In this document: positions 24,180 to 35,300 of the stretch, piece after piece | Position numbering within the stretch: the first letter of the stretch is position 1 | Layout of the letters: each line of letters starts with the position of its first letter | Assembly (NCBI GenBank): GCA_039619475.1 | Contig: CM077116.1 | Location: 169,587,363 to 169,651,362, forward strand | Direction: 5' to 3' | DNA from: Icerya purchasi | Lineage: Eukaryota > Arthropoda > Insecta > Hemiptera > Monophlebidae | Length of the DNA: 64,000 bases | Position numbers and translations under genes: made by a program | The notes under the pieces: generated by a model | The model's database searches: none | What the model saw: only the letters and a program-made list of their open reading frames with translations | What the model was told of the DNA's origin: nothing

Positions 24180-27100
24180 CTCGGGTCCCGTGCAGAGCGA
24201 AGGTATCCTTTAACCGTTCCAAATGTTAATCTATTAATTTGAAAGGTACCAGAAAGTAGTCTTATATGTCCAACGGTCATCTGTTAATCTTATTACATGG
24301 TCAGCCCATTCCCATTTTCTTCTTCTAACACGGTGTACCACGTCAATATTATATCTTAGAAGCTTTTTTATTTCTTTTATTTTTATTCGATCTCTTATCT
24401 TTATATTAAGCATTGATCTTTCTAGTGTGTTTTGTGTTGTCCTTAGTCTATTTATAATTTTTGTGTTTAGTGTCCAAGTTTGGCAACCGTAAGTTAAGAC
24501 GGGTAATATACACATGTTAAAAATTTGACTTTTATGGTAATTACTGAAAGGTCCTTTAAATATTCTTTTTAGTGACCAGTACTTGCTCAATGTCTTAGTA
24601 ATTTTCACGTTTACTTCTTTTTCTATCTTATTTTCGAATGCTAATTGTTGGCCTAAATATGTCGCTTCGCTCGCTACTTCTATTAGATTATTGTTTACTT
24701 GAATTTCTCTCTGGGTTATTGTTTTAGTTAATATTTTTGTTGCGGAGGTGTTAATAGATAATCCAACTTTTGCTCCCTTCATGTCCAGCTCTAGCAACAT
24801 TTCCCTCAATTCTTCTAAAGAATTGGAAAGGAGGATAATGTCATCTGCAAATCTCAGATTTGATAATCTCTTACCATTTACATTTATTCCTTTATTTTCC
24901 CAATCCATTTCTCTAAAAATTTCCTCTAGTGTACAGTTAAATATAAGATTGGAGAAAGTGGATCTCTTTGTCTAACCCCTTTATTAATTTGAAAATATTC
25001 CCCTTTTATATCTGTTACTATACGTCTTTTTAGTCCCTGGTACATTTCCTGAATTAACCTTATGAAATTTTCTGGGACCCCTTGCTTGTACAGTGATTCA
25101 AGTATGTATTCATGTTTTAAGGAGTCGAACGCTTTTTTGTCGTCAACTAGGGCTAATCATGTATTTATCCGATATTCGTTACTTTTTTCGATTATTTGGT
25201 TTATTGTACGGAGGTGATCAGTTGTTGAAAATGTTTTTCGAAAGCCAGCTTGTTCACTCGGTTGCTGGGCTCCTAAAAAATGTTTTAATCTAATTTCTAG
25301 TAATTTTGAGAACAATTTCGAAATACTTAAGCTGAAAGTAGTGGGGCGATAATTTTTATGACTATCACCTTTTTTAAATAATGTTATTATATCTGAATAT
25401 TTCCATTCTTCTGGTATATTACCTGTTCTTAAGATATTGTTGAAAAGTATTGCTAGAGATTTAATTAAATTGTCTTCTTCTGTTTTGATATGTTCGTTAG
25501 CTATACCATCGTTGGGCTTCTATTAGACTTTAGTTTTTCTACTATTATTTTTATTTCGTTCATTAGGAATTCGGGCTCTGGTTCGAAACTTGTCATTATG
25601 TTCTCGTAATTGTTTTCATTCTCGTATTACTAAATTATTTATCTATTTTTTATCATATATTTTTTGACCTATAGAATTCACGAAGTATAAATTCCACGGT
25701 GTACCCCTGTACTTAGTTGTTTAGTTTCTTAATATTTTTACTCCCTTCTAATATTGCTTTTATTATTTCATTTTTCTTGAGTTCACTCTTATTTCTTATC
25801 GTTTTCCTTAACAACTTGGAGAAATTAGATTTAGTTCGATTTTATCTTTGGACGTTTTATTTTTTATTTTTATAATTGCAGCCCTATCCTTATATAGGTT
25901 AATTACATCTTGATGTGTTGTTGCATCATGTTGTTTATTTTTTGATCGAAGTCGTCGGCTGATTGTGATATAGCGGTTATTATTGTTTTTGATAGGTTAT
26001 TATATAATCTATTAATGTCGTAGTCAGGCCCGTGCCCAGAATTTTGGAAGGGGGGGGGGTTGAAAATTTTCTTTGCATACTTATTTTATAATACATTTTT
26101 CACTAATATTCGTACTATTAATAATTTCCATCATTTTGATTTATATATTAATAATTCACATAAATGAATTACCCCGTATATGAACATTAATAAAAATTAC
26201 ATATGTTATTGATTATACTCGTAATAAAAATTTTTTTGCATAAAATATTAATGAAGTACCTAAAAATATGGAGCATATTTTTTCTTTTTTCTTTTAAAAG
26301 TAGGTAAGAACACCCTAAAAAATCATCAATATTTATTTTAAATTTGTGATTTTTTTCAGATTTGTTTGTATTTATAATAACTATTTCAGTTCTCACGGGG
26401 GGGTTTAACCCCTAATCCCCCGTGGACACGGCCTTGGTCGTAGTCATCTGGATAGTTGTATTTTTTCAAGTAGTTCATCCGTTTTATTTTCGTATAACGC
26501 AGAATTAATTTTATTCTATCTTTCCTTATCATGTATCTTATTATTTATTCGTCTATTGAACCCTTCTTGTAATAGTGAGTTATGGTCAGTATAAAAGTTA
26601 AATGAGCTCATGATGTAAACTTCGTTATTAGTTATTTTATTATTTTTATTTTCAGGAGCTAATATATAATCGATTAATAGTTTATATTCATGGTTTGGTG
26701 ATATCCATGTGCCAGCGTTTTCCCTTCCTCTTTTTAAATAAACTATTTATTATTTTAAAGTTAAATTGATGGCAGAACATTATTAATCTCCATCCTGTTT
26801 CGTATCGTTTACCATGACCAAAGTTACCCATTATGTTTTTTTCTCCCTTATTCATTTGTCCAATTTGACTATTCCAATCTCCCATTAATATTAAATTATT
26901 ATAATTTATCCTAAGTTCGTTTATTGTATTACTTAACATTCCATAGAATTCCTCTATTTCTTTTTCTTCAGCCGAGAAGGTCGGAGCATATACTTGGATA
27001 GAGTTGAATTGAGTATTATTTATATTGATTTTTAGAATGGCCATCCTATCGTTAATTCCCGTAAATTCTCTCAATTTATTTATATATATAGTTTCGTTTT

Positions 27101-27335
27101 ATTAAGAAACCTACTCCTCTTTGTTCCATATTGTTCCCAATGCAACAAAATAGATTTTCTTTTTGCATAATTATTATTTTTTCGCCTGTTCTTCGAATTT
27201 CTGACAGACCTAGAATTTGAATGTCCATTTTGCGAAAAGTTTCTTCTAAAAGTGTTCTAACATTCACTGTGCCAACTTTTATTGTACATTTATTCGTATT
27301 AATTTTATTTTTAAACAAGAAATATTAAATACATT
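24180..27335 (-). mobile_element. RTE-type LINE, interrupted by a hAT MITE
   Basis: On the minus strand, 27318-26688 is the endonuclease in two frames: VGTVNVRTLLEETFRKMDIQ, ILGLSEIRRTG, RGVGFLIK, then IQVYAPTFSAEEKEIEEFYG and LMGDWNSQIGQ. The reverse transcriptase follows at about 25200-24234: ALVDDKKAFDSLKHEYILES (25090-25160 region), KGVRQRDPLSPILY (near 24975), then 24908-24234 with LRFADDIILLSNSLEELREM (FADD box), LTYGCQTWTLN and RRRKWEWADHVIRL. This is the RTE/BovB-like arrangement. The 24234-24908 frame is open for 224 codons, a relatively young copy. The MITE at 26025-26436 sits between endonuclease and reverse transcriptase. Confidence 0.9.
26025..26436. mobile_element. hAT MITE inside the RTE LINE, copy 1
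   Basis: A 412-bp element from CAGGCCCGTGCCCA to GTGGACACGGCCTTG with imperfect inverted repeats. It is flanked by a perfect 8-bp duplication GTCGTAGT at 26017-26024 and 26437-26444. It has no transposase coding. The copy at 27859-28283 is the same family in opposite orientation. Confidence 0.92.
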
Positions 27336-27370
27336 TAAAAAAAATCAATATTTATTCTCAATATTGATTT

Positions 27371-27420
<50 letters not shown>
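27371..27420. repeat. (TA)n microsatellite
   Basis: About 20 TA dinucleotides next to the 5' end of the RTE element. Confidence 0.9.
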
Positions 27421-27421
<1 letters not shown>

Positions 27422-27858
27422 CAGTGGCGGATCCACCGGGGAAATAGGATACATTTATAAGGGTTACCTCGAAAACTTAAGCAGAACATTGATTTACTGT
27501 AAATATTTAATTTTAATATTCTTGAGAGGTGCAGACGTGAGCCGTGGTTATTGTATAAAATGCTTCATGCGGGGAGACAATTTTCCTATTTTTATCGCAA
27601 AGAATAAGGACAAAAGTAGCTGTCGCAAAATAATAACAGCCAATTAGTGGAATTGGAAACATTCCGAGTGACCAAAATTTTGAGGATTCCAAACAATTTT
27701 TACACAAGCTAAAATTAAGTTAAAATCATGTTACCACTTGACCGATCACTAGTTCTTTGGTTACGATGAATCGCTCGTGTATCGTGTATTCTACATTTTT
27801 TTCTTGTTAAATTTTACAACTAATTTGCTACTGGGAATTATTTTGGGATACCTAGAGG

Positions 27859-28283
27859 CAAGGCCGTGTCCACGGGTGGGAGGATTAACCCCGCCCCCAT
27901 GAGAACTGAAATAATTATTATAAATACACAAAAATCTGCAAAAAATCATAAATTTAAAATAAATATTGATGATTTTTTAGGGTGTTCTTACCTACCTTTA
28001 AAAGAAAAAAGAAAAAATATGCTCTATATTTTTAGGTACTTCATTAATATTTTATGCAAAATTTTTTTATTACGAGTATAATTAATAATATATGTAATTT
28101 TTATTAATGTTCATATACGGGGTAATTCATTTATGTGAATTATTAATATATAATAAATCAAAATGATGGAAATTATTAATGGTACGAATATTAGTGAAAA
28201 ATGTATTGTTATTTATAAAATAAATATGCGAAGAAAATTGTCAACCCCCCTCATCCCTTTCCAAAATTCTGGGCACGGGTCTG
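27859..28283. mobile_element. hAT MITE, copy 2 (inverted relative to copy 1)
   Basis: A 425-bp element from CAAGGCCGTGTCCACGG to GGGCACGGGTCTG. Flanks are CCTAGAGG (27851-27858) and CCTAGATG (28284-28291), 7 of 8 identical. Its interior matches copy 1 nearly base for base over long stretches (for example the GATGATTTTTTAGGGTGTTC block). The ORF at 27866-28081 lies in the MITE and is not a gene. Confidence 0.9.
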
Positions 28284-28285
28284 CC

Positions 28286-28485
28286 TAGATGGCGAGGAAG
28301 AAGAAAGACGACGTGGATCGACAACATACGAGCACGGACCGATAAAATAACAATGAGAGGTTTGGTGGACACAGCGGCCAAACATGAAATGCGATATTTG
28401 GCCACAAATGAGATCGTTAACGTGCACATGGCTGCGTTTGGCACGAGAAGAAGGAAGATACTGTGTAAGCGGTTTAGGTCGTATT
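28286..28485 (+). mobile_element. 3' tail of an RTE-like LINE
   Basis: The plus strand reads RKTTWIDNIRARTDKITMRG, LVDTAAKHEMRYLATN and MAAFGTRRRKIL, with small frame problems. This is the familiar C-terminal end of an RTE-like polyprotein. The preceding parts are absent, so it is 5'-truncated or cut by the MITE beside it. Confidence 0.75.
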
Positions 28486-28489
28486 GTTC

Positions 28490-29312
28490 CAGATTGCAAA
28501 TTATAGTACATTGTGATAAGTTGCTTGTGCGGGTTCATGCGGTGCTTGCAATTATAAAATACCGTTTAGTTTTTTCAGTTTATACATTTAAACAAACCGT
28601 AATTGACCAGATTTTGAACATTATTGTAAATAAATATAAATATAAGCATATAATACGTCATTCTTTTGAATAAAAAATTTGAGATAATCCGACATGTTGC
28701 AGAATGTTATCCCAAAATGTTAAACAGCTACTTTTATTTTAATCTTTTACGAATCTGCATTATAAATGTTTCTTCGATTTACTAAATCGGATAAATAGAC
28801 CAAATAACAATAACCGGAAATATATTATTTAAATACAAAAGCTATACGCGTGTTTTGTAGCAAGAGCTGCATATATAAGATGAATAGTATTTTCAAACTC
28901 AACGTAACTTTCCTGTTTGTTGGTAAAAAATTTTTTTCCTTCCACATACGATGATGTACTTGAACCGGTTTTATATTTAAATTAAATAAAACCAAAAAGA
29001 GAATTATTATCGTTTATGATGCAGTCGACGCTGTGAAAATGTTTCGACAATTAAAGGAAAAAAGAAGGAGAGAAAGAATTTTGCAATGCTGGTGGATAGA
29101 AAAGACATAAATTATAATGTATTAATGACGAAAAATAAACTAGTGGCACTTGTAGACGGAATTCTAAGTATTAGAAGAATCATGTTAGAGATGAAAAATT
29201 ACATACACGATTTCAAAGAGATAAACTGGTTTTAGCAGACGTAACCGCGTTTTGCTTAGTGAAGTAAGTGCGATAATCGGTAGTAACAGTTGTGAATTCG
29301 CGTACATTTTCA
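28490..29312. other. AT-rich 5' flank of the serine protease gene
   Basis: No ORF with a recognised domain. It should contain the promoter and 5' UTR of the plus-strand protease. I did not find a convincing TATA box and start pair. Confidence 0.4.
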
Positions 29313-29367
29313 ATGATTTTAGCGGTTCTTTTTAGTTTTATTTTATCCACTTTCGCTCTTCAGGAAG
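29313..29367 (+). CDS. serine protease exon 1 (signal peptide)
   Basis: ATG at 29313 opens [18 protein letters not shown], a short hydrophobic signal peptide, followed by a donor (GAAG then GTAAAA) with phase 1. The leftover G joins GT of the CLIP exon to make Gly-Asp-Glu-Cys. The exon was chosen because it is the nearest upstream ATG-signal peptide-donor of the right phase; 8.8 kb of intron separate it from the next exon, so a different first exon is possible. Confidence 0.72.
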
Positions 29368-32300
29368 GTAAAATTGTACGATTATTGCCATTTTTGATTT
29401 TGTGTTTTTTTTCAGTGCATTGAAAAAGCGTCACTTTATTTCAATAATGTAACCGTTGTTTTTACTATACTTGGTTTTCGGAGCGGTAATATAGTCGGTG
29501 TTATTTAAAAAATTGACTTTCTATGTTTTTTGTAGACCATTAACACTACTAATAGCGGACATTTCAGAGGCCAAAAAGGGGCTATCTCTCTTACAAAATT
29601 ATTTTTTCTTTGTAATATAAAAATTTTTAATAAAAACGCACTAAAAAATAAAAAATAATTACTCCCGGTAAGAAAATATATTTCAGAGTGATATACCTTA
29701 AGTGGTGATATTATCGCAATTCTTATACAATATTAATAGTTTATTAGAGTAGGATTCATGTTACACATTAAAATATTTAGGAACAATTTAATGAATATTT
29801 AATGCAGTTTTTAATTACTATTTTAATGTGTAATATGAATCCTACTCTAATTAAGGTATTAATATTGTTTATGAATTGCGATAATATCACCACTTAAGGT
29901 ATATCACTCGGAAATATATTTTTTATTGAATAATTATTTTTTTGCTGCCGTTACGTTCGTTTGAAAAAAAAAACGTATATTTTCCATAAAATTTCACGCA
30001 AAATAATAGAGTGCGGCAATTGTAACAAAGTCGAATTACCTGGCTTCCCGTAATTGAGGTATTTTTTGTAGTTTGCAAATAGGTTTGCAGTCGAGGGAAG
30101 AGTTGTAGTGATCCAAATACCTGTCCAAACTTTTTCGAAATATTTTACAGAATAAACAAAAGAAACGATTTATAAAACAAACACTTTCGGACTTCGGTGT
30201 ATTATTTATGCTGGAAAGGCAGATGATACGATGGACTTTTGTTTGTTTCTTTTTTTGTTTTTATAAAAATAAATAAATGGAGTAGAGCGTGAAAAAGTTT
30301 TAAAGTACTTTTCATAATTTGAGTAGTAAACTGTTGAATTATCTAACAATAGTATCAGTTGCAGAGTAGCCGTCTTAATAAGCTTTTTGAACTGCGGAAC
30401 ATTGTTAAAAGCATAATCACGTTCTCTAAGCTACTGTTGCATTGTCCAAATTTTAATTACTGTTACGCGCCTGATTGTAAATATAAAAAGTAGAACCGAA
30501 TAATTATTTTCGATGCGCGATATAGCCGGATAACGTCGAGTTTTAAAAAGTTCGTACTTTTAGTGTTACAAAATAGAAAATCCGGTGATAGAGTAAACTG
30601 TGAAGGAAAGCTTATGATTCTTGTGCCGAGTTAATGTAACCTAAATAAATTAAAAAAAAAAAAAAAAAAACTAAAAAAAAAACGCTGATCAAATCATAGC
30701 AGAAGAAATTTTATTAATATTTTCAGTTTATCGAATGCTACTATTCAGCAAATAGGCTAATTTGGTTTATACAATTATTCTCGGAAGCTGAATGTTATTG
30801 TACTACTCCGAAAATCGAAATCGGGAATTTTATGATGGATTTATATTTTTATCTATCAAAAATTCAAAACAAAAAAAAACTTTAAACATATCTCTCTTTC
30901 TTTTGCGTAGACAGAATTTTTGGACATACCTGTGTTGGAACAAAAACGAGCTGTTTACTTTTGATTTACGTCATTCAATGTGTATTAATAATTAGGATAT
31001 TAAATTTTGAGAAAATTCGGCTCAACGGGTTTTGAGTAATTTAAGAAAATGTAAGAGAAATTTAATTATTCCGTAAAAACTAATTGTAATATGTGAGGAT
31101 TGATTAGTCGACGACGCGTTTTGGCGCAGAATATATTTGGTTTAACCATGAGAAGAAAAAAAAGAAGTAATAAGTTTCCCTTGGAAAAACTAAAATAAAC
31201 GTTCTTAAAAAAACTGTTTATAAGTTGTGAATGTCCGTTTAAGTGTATTGCATATACACAAAGGCGTCGCCAGCCGATGAGCCGGTGGGGGGGATGATAG
31301 AAAGAGGATATGGGTTATAGGAAAAATAAAATTTATGAGTTGTAAAGGCTTAATATTTTATTAAACAAGAATAAAACCTTAATTAAAGCATAATTTTCGT
31401 GAGTTTCTGACAAATTGTTCTACTATTGATAAGTCTTCCAAATTGTCCATGATTACGCGCCTATGAATACTTATCATGGTCAGTTGATTAAAAAGTTTCA
31501 AGGCTCCAGGGGAGCAGCTGCCCCCCTGTCCGCCGCTGACAACCCCCATGCATATACATATATAATGCATAATAGAGAGGTTGTGGTCTTTATCAGCTCA
31601 CATTGCACGTTGCGAAGTTTGCTAATTTATTGGTTTTTGGGCTCATTAATTATTCAGAAGGAATTAAAAAAAGATGATGAAGGTATAAAAAATAAGCATT
31701 GTTAGTATAAATTGAATTAATTTCATAGGACTTGATTTAAATTTTTTCATGAAATCGAATTTTTTTTAGAATTCAATATCTCCGTAATCTGGTATTTCTA
31801 TTTCGATTTGCGTTAGAGTGAATTTCGATTTCATCGTTAATTTTAAAATATTTTAAATTAGTCTGTGAAATTACTGTTTTCTTGATATTTTTACCGTTTC
31901 TTTTTTTTCCCCGTCATCCGAGTTCTATTACAATTGGCGCTTGAGGTATTATTATTTAAACCGTGGCTTTAAAATAAAAGTAATATTTTCCACATGTTTC
32001 TCATCAAAATTAGAGACACGGTGAAGTGAATATGTATAAGAATATAAAAGATCATAGAAACAAGTGAAAAAGAGAAAGAAAAAATAATTAGAAAACTAAA
32101 AAGTTATCACACATAAATGAAGCTAAAAAAAAAGAAGAAAAAACAGACAGAAAAATAAGAAGGAAATATAAATGGCGAAGATAACAATTATGGAATCCTA
32201 AAGAGGCGCTTGAAAGAAAAAAGGAAAACAATTAAAAATATCTGCTAATTTAAAGAAAAGAAAAATTAAATGAAAAAAAAAAAATAGGAAAAAGACGAAC

Positions 32301-35300
32301 TTTGTATATTTTTTAACATGAGAGTTATTAAGGTCGAGCAGAAAAACTATTATTCACGGAACGCTGTTGAAATTGGCGCAAGGTTATCCAGCTAATTCTC
32401 ATACCAATGCCTCTTGAACCTCTTCCGCGGATTTCTTGCGACAGAGAAAAGTAGAATATTCTGCATACTTCTATATTCTCATTTATTAAGAAAAAAAAAG
32501 TGATCGATGTTTCCGGTAATCTCGGACGAATGGAATGTTTAAATTGGGCATACCGGTTTTGCGAGGCGAATTATTTATTTTGACATGATTGACGACTTTA
32601 AATGACGAAAATGATTTTACGATCAAGAAGTAAATTTTTCTCTAGCAACAACGCATCTTATCGCGGTATAGCGAATTGTAGACGAAATTGGAAACTGGCG
32701 AGCAATTTTAGGAAATGATTATTCAGCATATTGCAAACCGAATACAGTTCTGGTTTCACTGAACATACAGCAAATCACACAGAAGCATAATGCTTTCGCG
32801 CATCAATATTCATTTATCCGACTTGGGGTAAAATGATTATCATTTCGTAAATACGTATCAAAAACATTAATGTAAAAATGGGAGTCAAGTTCAATATTTA
32901 GAATATGCGTGGTTGTCGACTTGGCCGACAAAAGAATTAAGATCTAAATGGATGCCAAGTTCTGTAGATAATCCTGCAATTTGTTTATAAGAACATGCAA
33001 CATTCTAAAATAAACTTTTAAAAACACAATTTCTTGTTTTTTTCATAGATAACAATGTTTGCTATTTAAAAATATATAATATCTTAAATTTGAACAGTGT
33101 CGAATTATTTACACAAAGCAGATAATTTAGGATAAAGCTCATGATTTGACTTGGTTAGTTTTTACCAACAAACCAAATTTTTAGAAGAGTAAGCTACGTT
33201 GACCTTACAATTTAAAAACAGTAACTTGCGTATAACATAAAGAAGAAAGTTGATTAGCCACAAGTACAAGATAACTTGTATGTGAAAACTAGCCAAGTGA
33301 AATTGTGAGCTTTATCCTAAATTATCTGCTTTGTGTAAATAATTCGACACTGTTCAAATTTAAGATATTATATATTTTTAAATAGCAAACATTGTTATCT
33401 ATGAAAAAAACAAGAAATTGTGTTTTTAAAAGTATATTTTAAAATGTCGTATGTTCTTATAAATAAATTTCAGGATTATCTACAGAACTTGGCACCCATT
33501 TACATCACAATTCTTTTGTCGGCCAAGTCTCGACAACCATGGCATATATTCTTAATATTGAACTTGGCTCCCATTTTTACACATATGTTTTTGATGGGAT
33601 GTCATTACTTTTTGTAAAGAAATTATTATTATTATCCATTCAAGTTCAAAATTCAAACCGTTTATTCTTGAAAATAGGCTTACAAAGTGAGCACTTTTGG
33701 AAAGTCAAGTTTGTCTCCTATCTCTAAAACTACCACTGCTTCGGACCTGTACGAGTCGAAGAAGCGACAAGAAATCCTTACCGCAGCGCAAAGGAACCTG
33801 AAAATATGTCATTATTTTCATCTCTTTTTTTACAGGTATGTCAAAATCAGTATACAATATCATGTTCTTTTCTTGTGCTGTGCTGTAATCGCATTGCTCC
33901 ATAACATATAGTTTATCATTAAGGTAGTCATTTATTTTATCATAAGCTTTGTCAAGCATGCTTCGCAACAATTTTGATAAATTTATTTTCTGGCCGGTCA
34001 ACCATCTCGATTGGAGTTTTATTATAAAAACGCACACAAAGTCTTTAAGTGCGCTAGCTGTTAATAAAAATCTTCAAATCGTAAAAATTTGATATTTTCT
34101 GATTTTTCCCTACAGTTATCCAGCTGGACACCGAATTTCAGCTTTCTAGGTCACCTGGAAGTGGGTTAGGTTTTTGATCTCTATATCAGTCAGTGATAAA
34201 AATGCCGATTTTTAGACGTTAATATTTCAATAACCGTTTGAGTTGTATTTATGAAATTTTTAATAAATAAACCAAATTGCGTGTATTTATGTTAAGTATA
34301 TTTTGAGTTATTAAGGGATTATAAAAGTGGCTCCAAATGGTTTGTGTAAATATACACACGGCTGCCGCCATGGGCGTCGCCAGCGGGGGGCGGGGCAGGG
34401 CAATTGCCCCCCCCCCCCGGAGCTTTGAAACTTTTTAATCAACTGACCACGATGAGTATTCATAGGCGCGTAATCATGGACAATTTGGAAAACTTGTGTT
34501 TTAATTAAGATTTTATTCTTGTTTCATAAAATATTAAGCCTTTACAACTTATCAATTTTATTTTTCCTATAACTTATATCCTCTTTCTATCACCCCCCCC
34601 CCCCCCCCCCCGGCTCATCGGCTGGCGACGCCCTTGGCTGCCGCGTCATCGCTTGAACTTGGCTTGACACGCTGCCGCGTGTCTAGATATACAGTTTTTA
34701 ATTTTACGGCAAAATCTTTCGCGATATCCAGATAAAGATCTATTTATTCCATTTAGTTGTACATACGCGGTGATAACTTCACCGTACATTTTATAAGCCG
34801 TTAATTTTATTGGTATTATTATATTAGATTAATTGAGTTAAATGGATTTAAATATTATTTTAAGCAGTAGAGGGAATATAAATGTAGTGCTTGGTAATTA
34901 CAAATAAAAAAACGAGATAGTTAAGTATTGGGCATAGGCGTACCCAGGCAAGTTTTTTTTTTGGGAAAGGGGAGGGGATCGATCCATTAAAAATAAAAAA
35001 AGCACTTGACAGAAAAAAGGATTTTACTTAGTAACTATATTTTATTAATAGTCTCTTGTATAATAGTTCTAAATGCGTAAGACTTCTGTTCGTTTTCATT
35101 TTGAGAATAATTTACACTAATACATGGTTAGTTGTACTGTCAGAATGCCTGGTACCAAGACATCGTACAATACCCTAAAGCGACAATACAGCAACGTAAA
35201 AATCCATTTCGGAAGGAGTATGAACCCCCTAATCTCCCCCTTTGAGTACGCCTATGGTATTTGTTCCGAGTTTGGAAACAAACGTAGAGGCAACCAAAAT

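Noticed and set aside
27422..27437. CAGTGGCGGATCCA, a typical DNA-transposon terminus
   Set aside because: No partner inverted end or target duplication was found nearby, so no element is called.
27866..28081. 71-codon ORF
   Set aside because: It lies wholly within hAT MITE copy 2. A matching frame in copy 1 (26187-26396, opposite strand) shows it is repeat sequence.
33420..33727. Overlapping plus-strand ORFs of 62-65 codons
   Set aside because: They lie in one arm of the large palindrome and have no domain.
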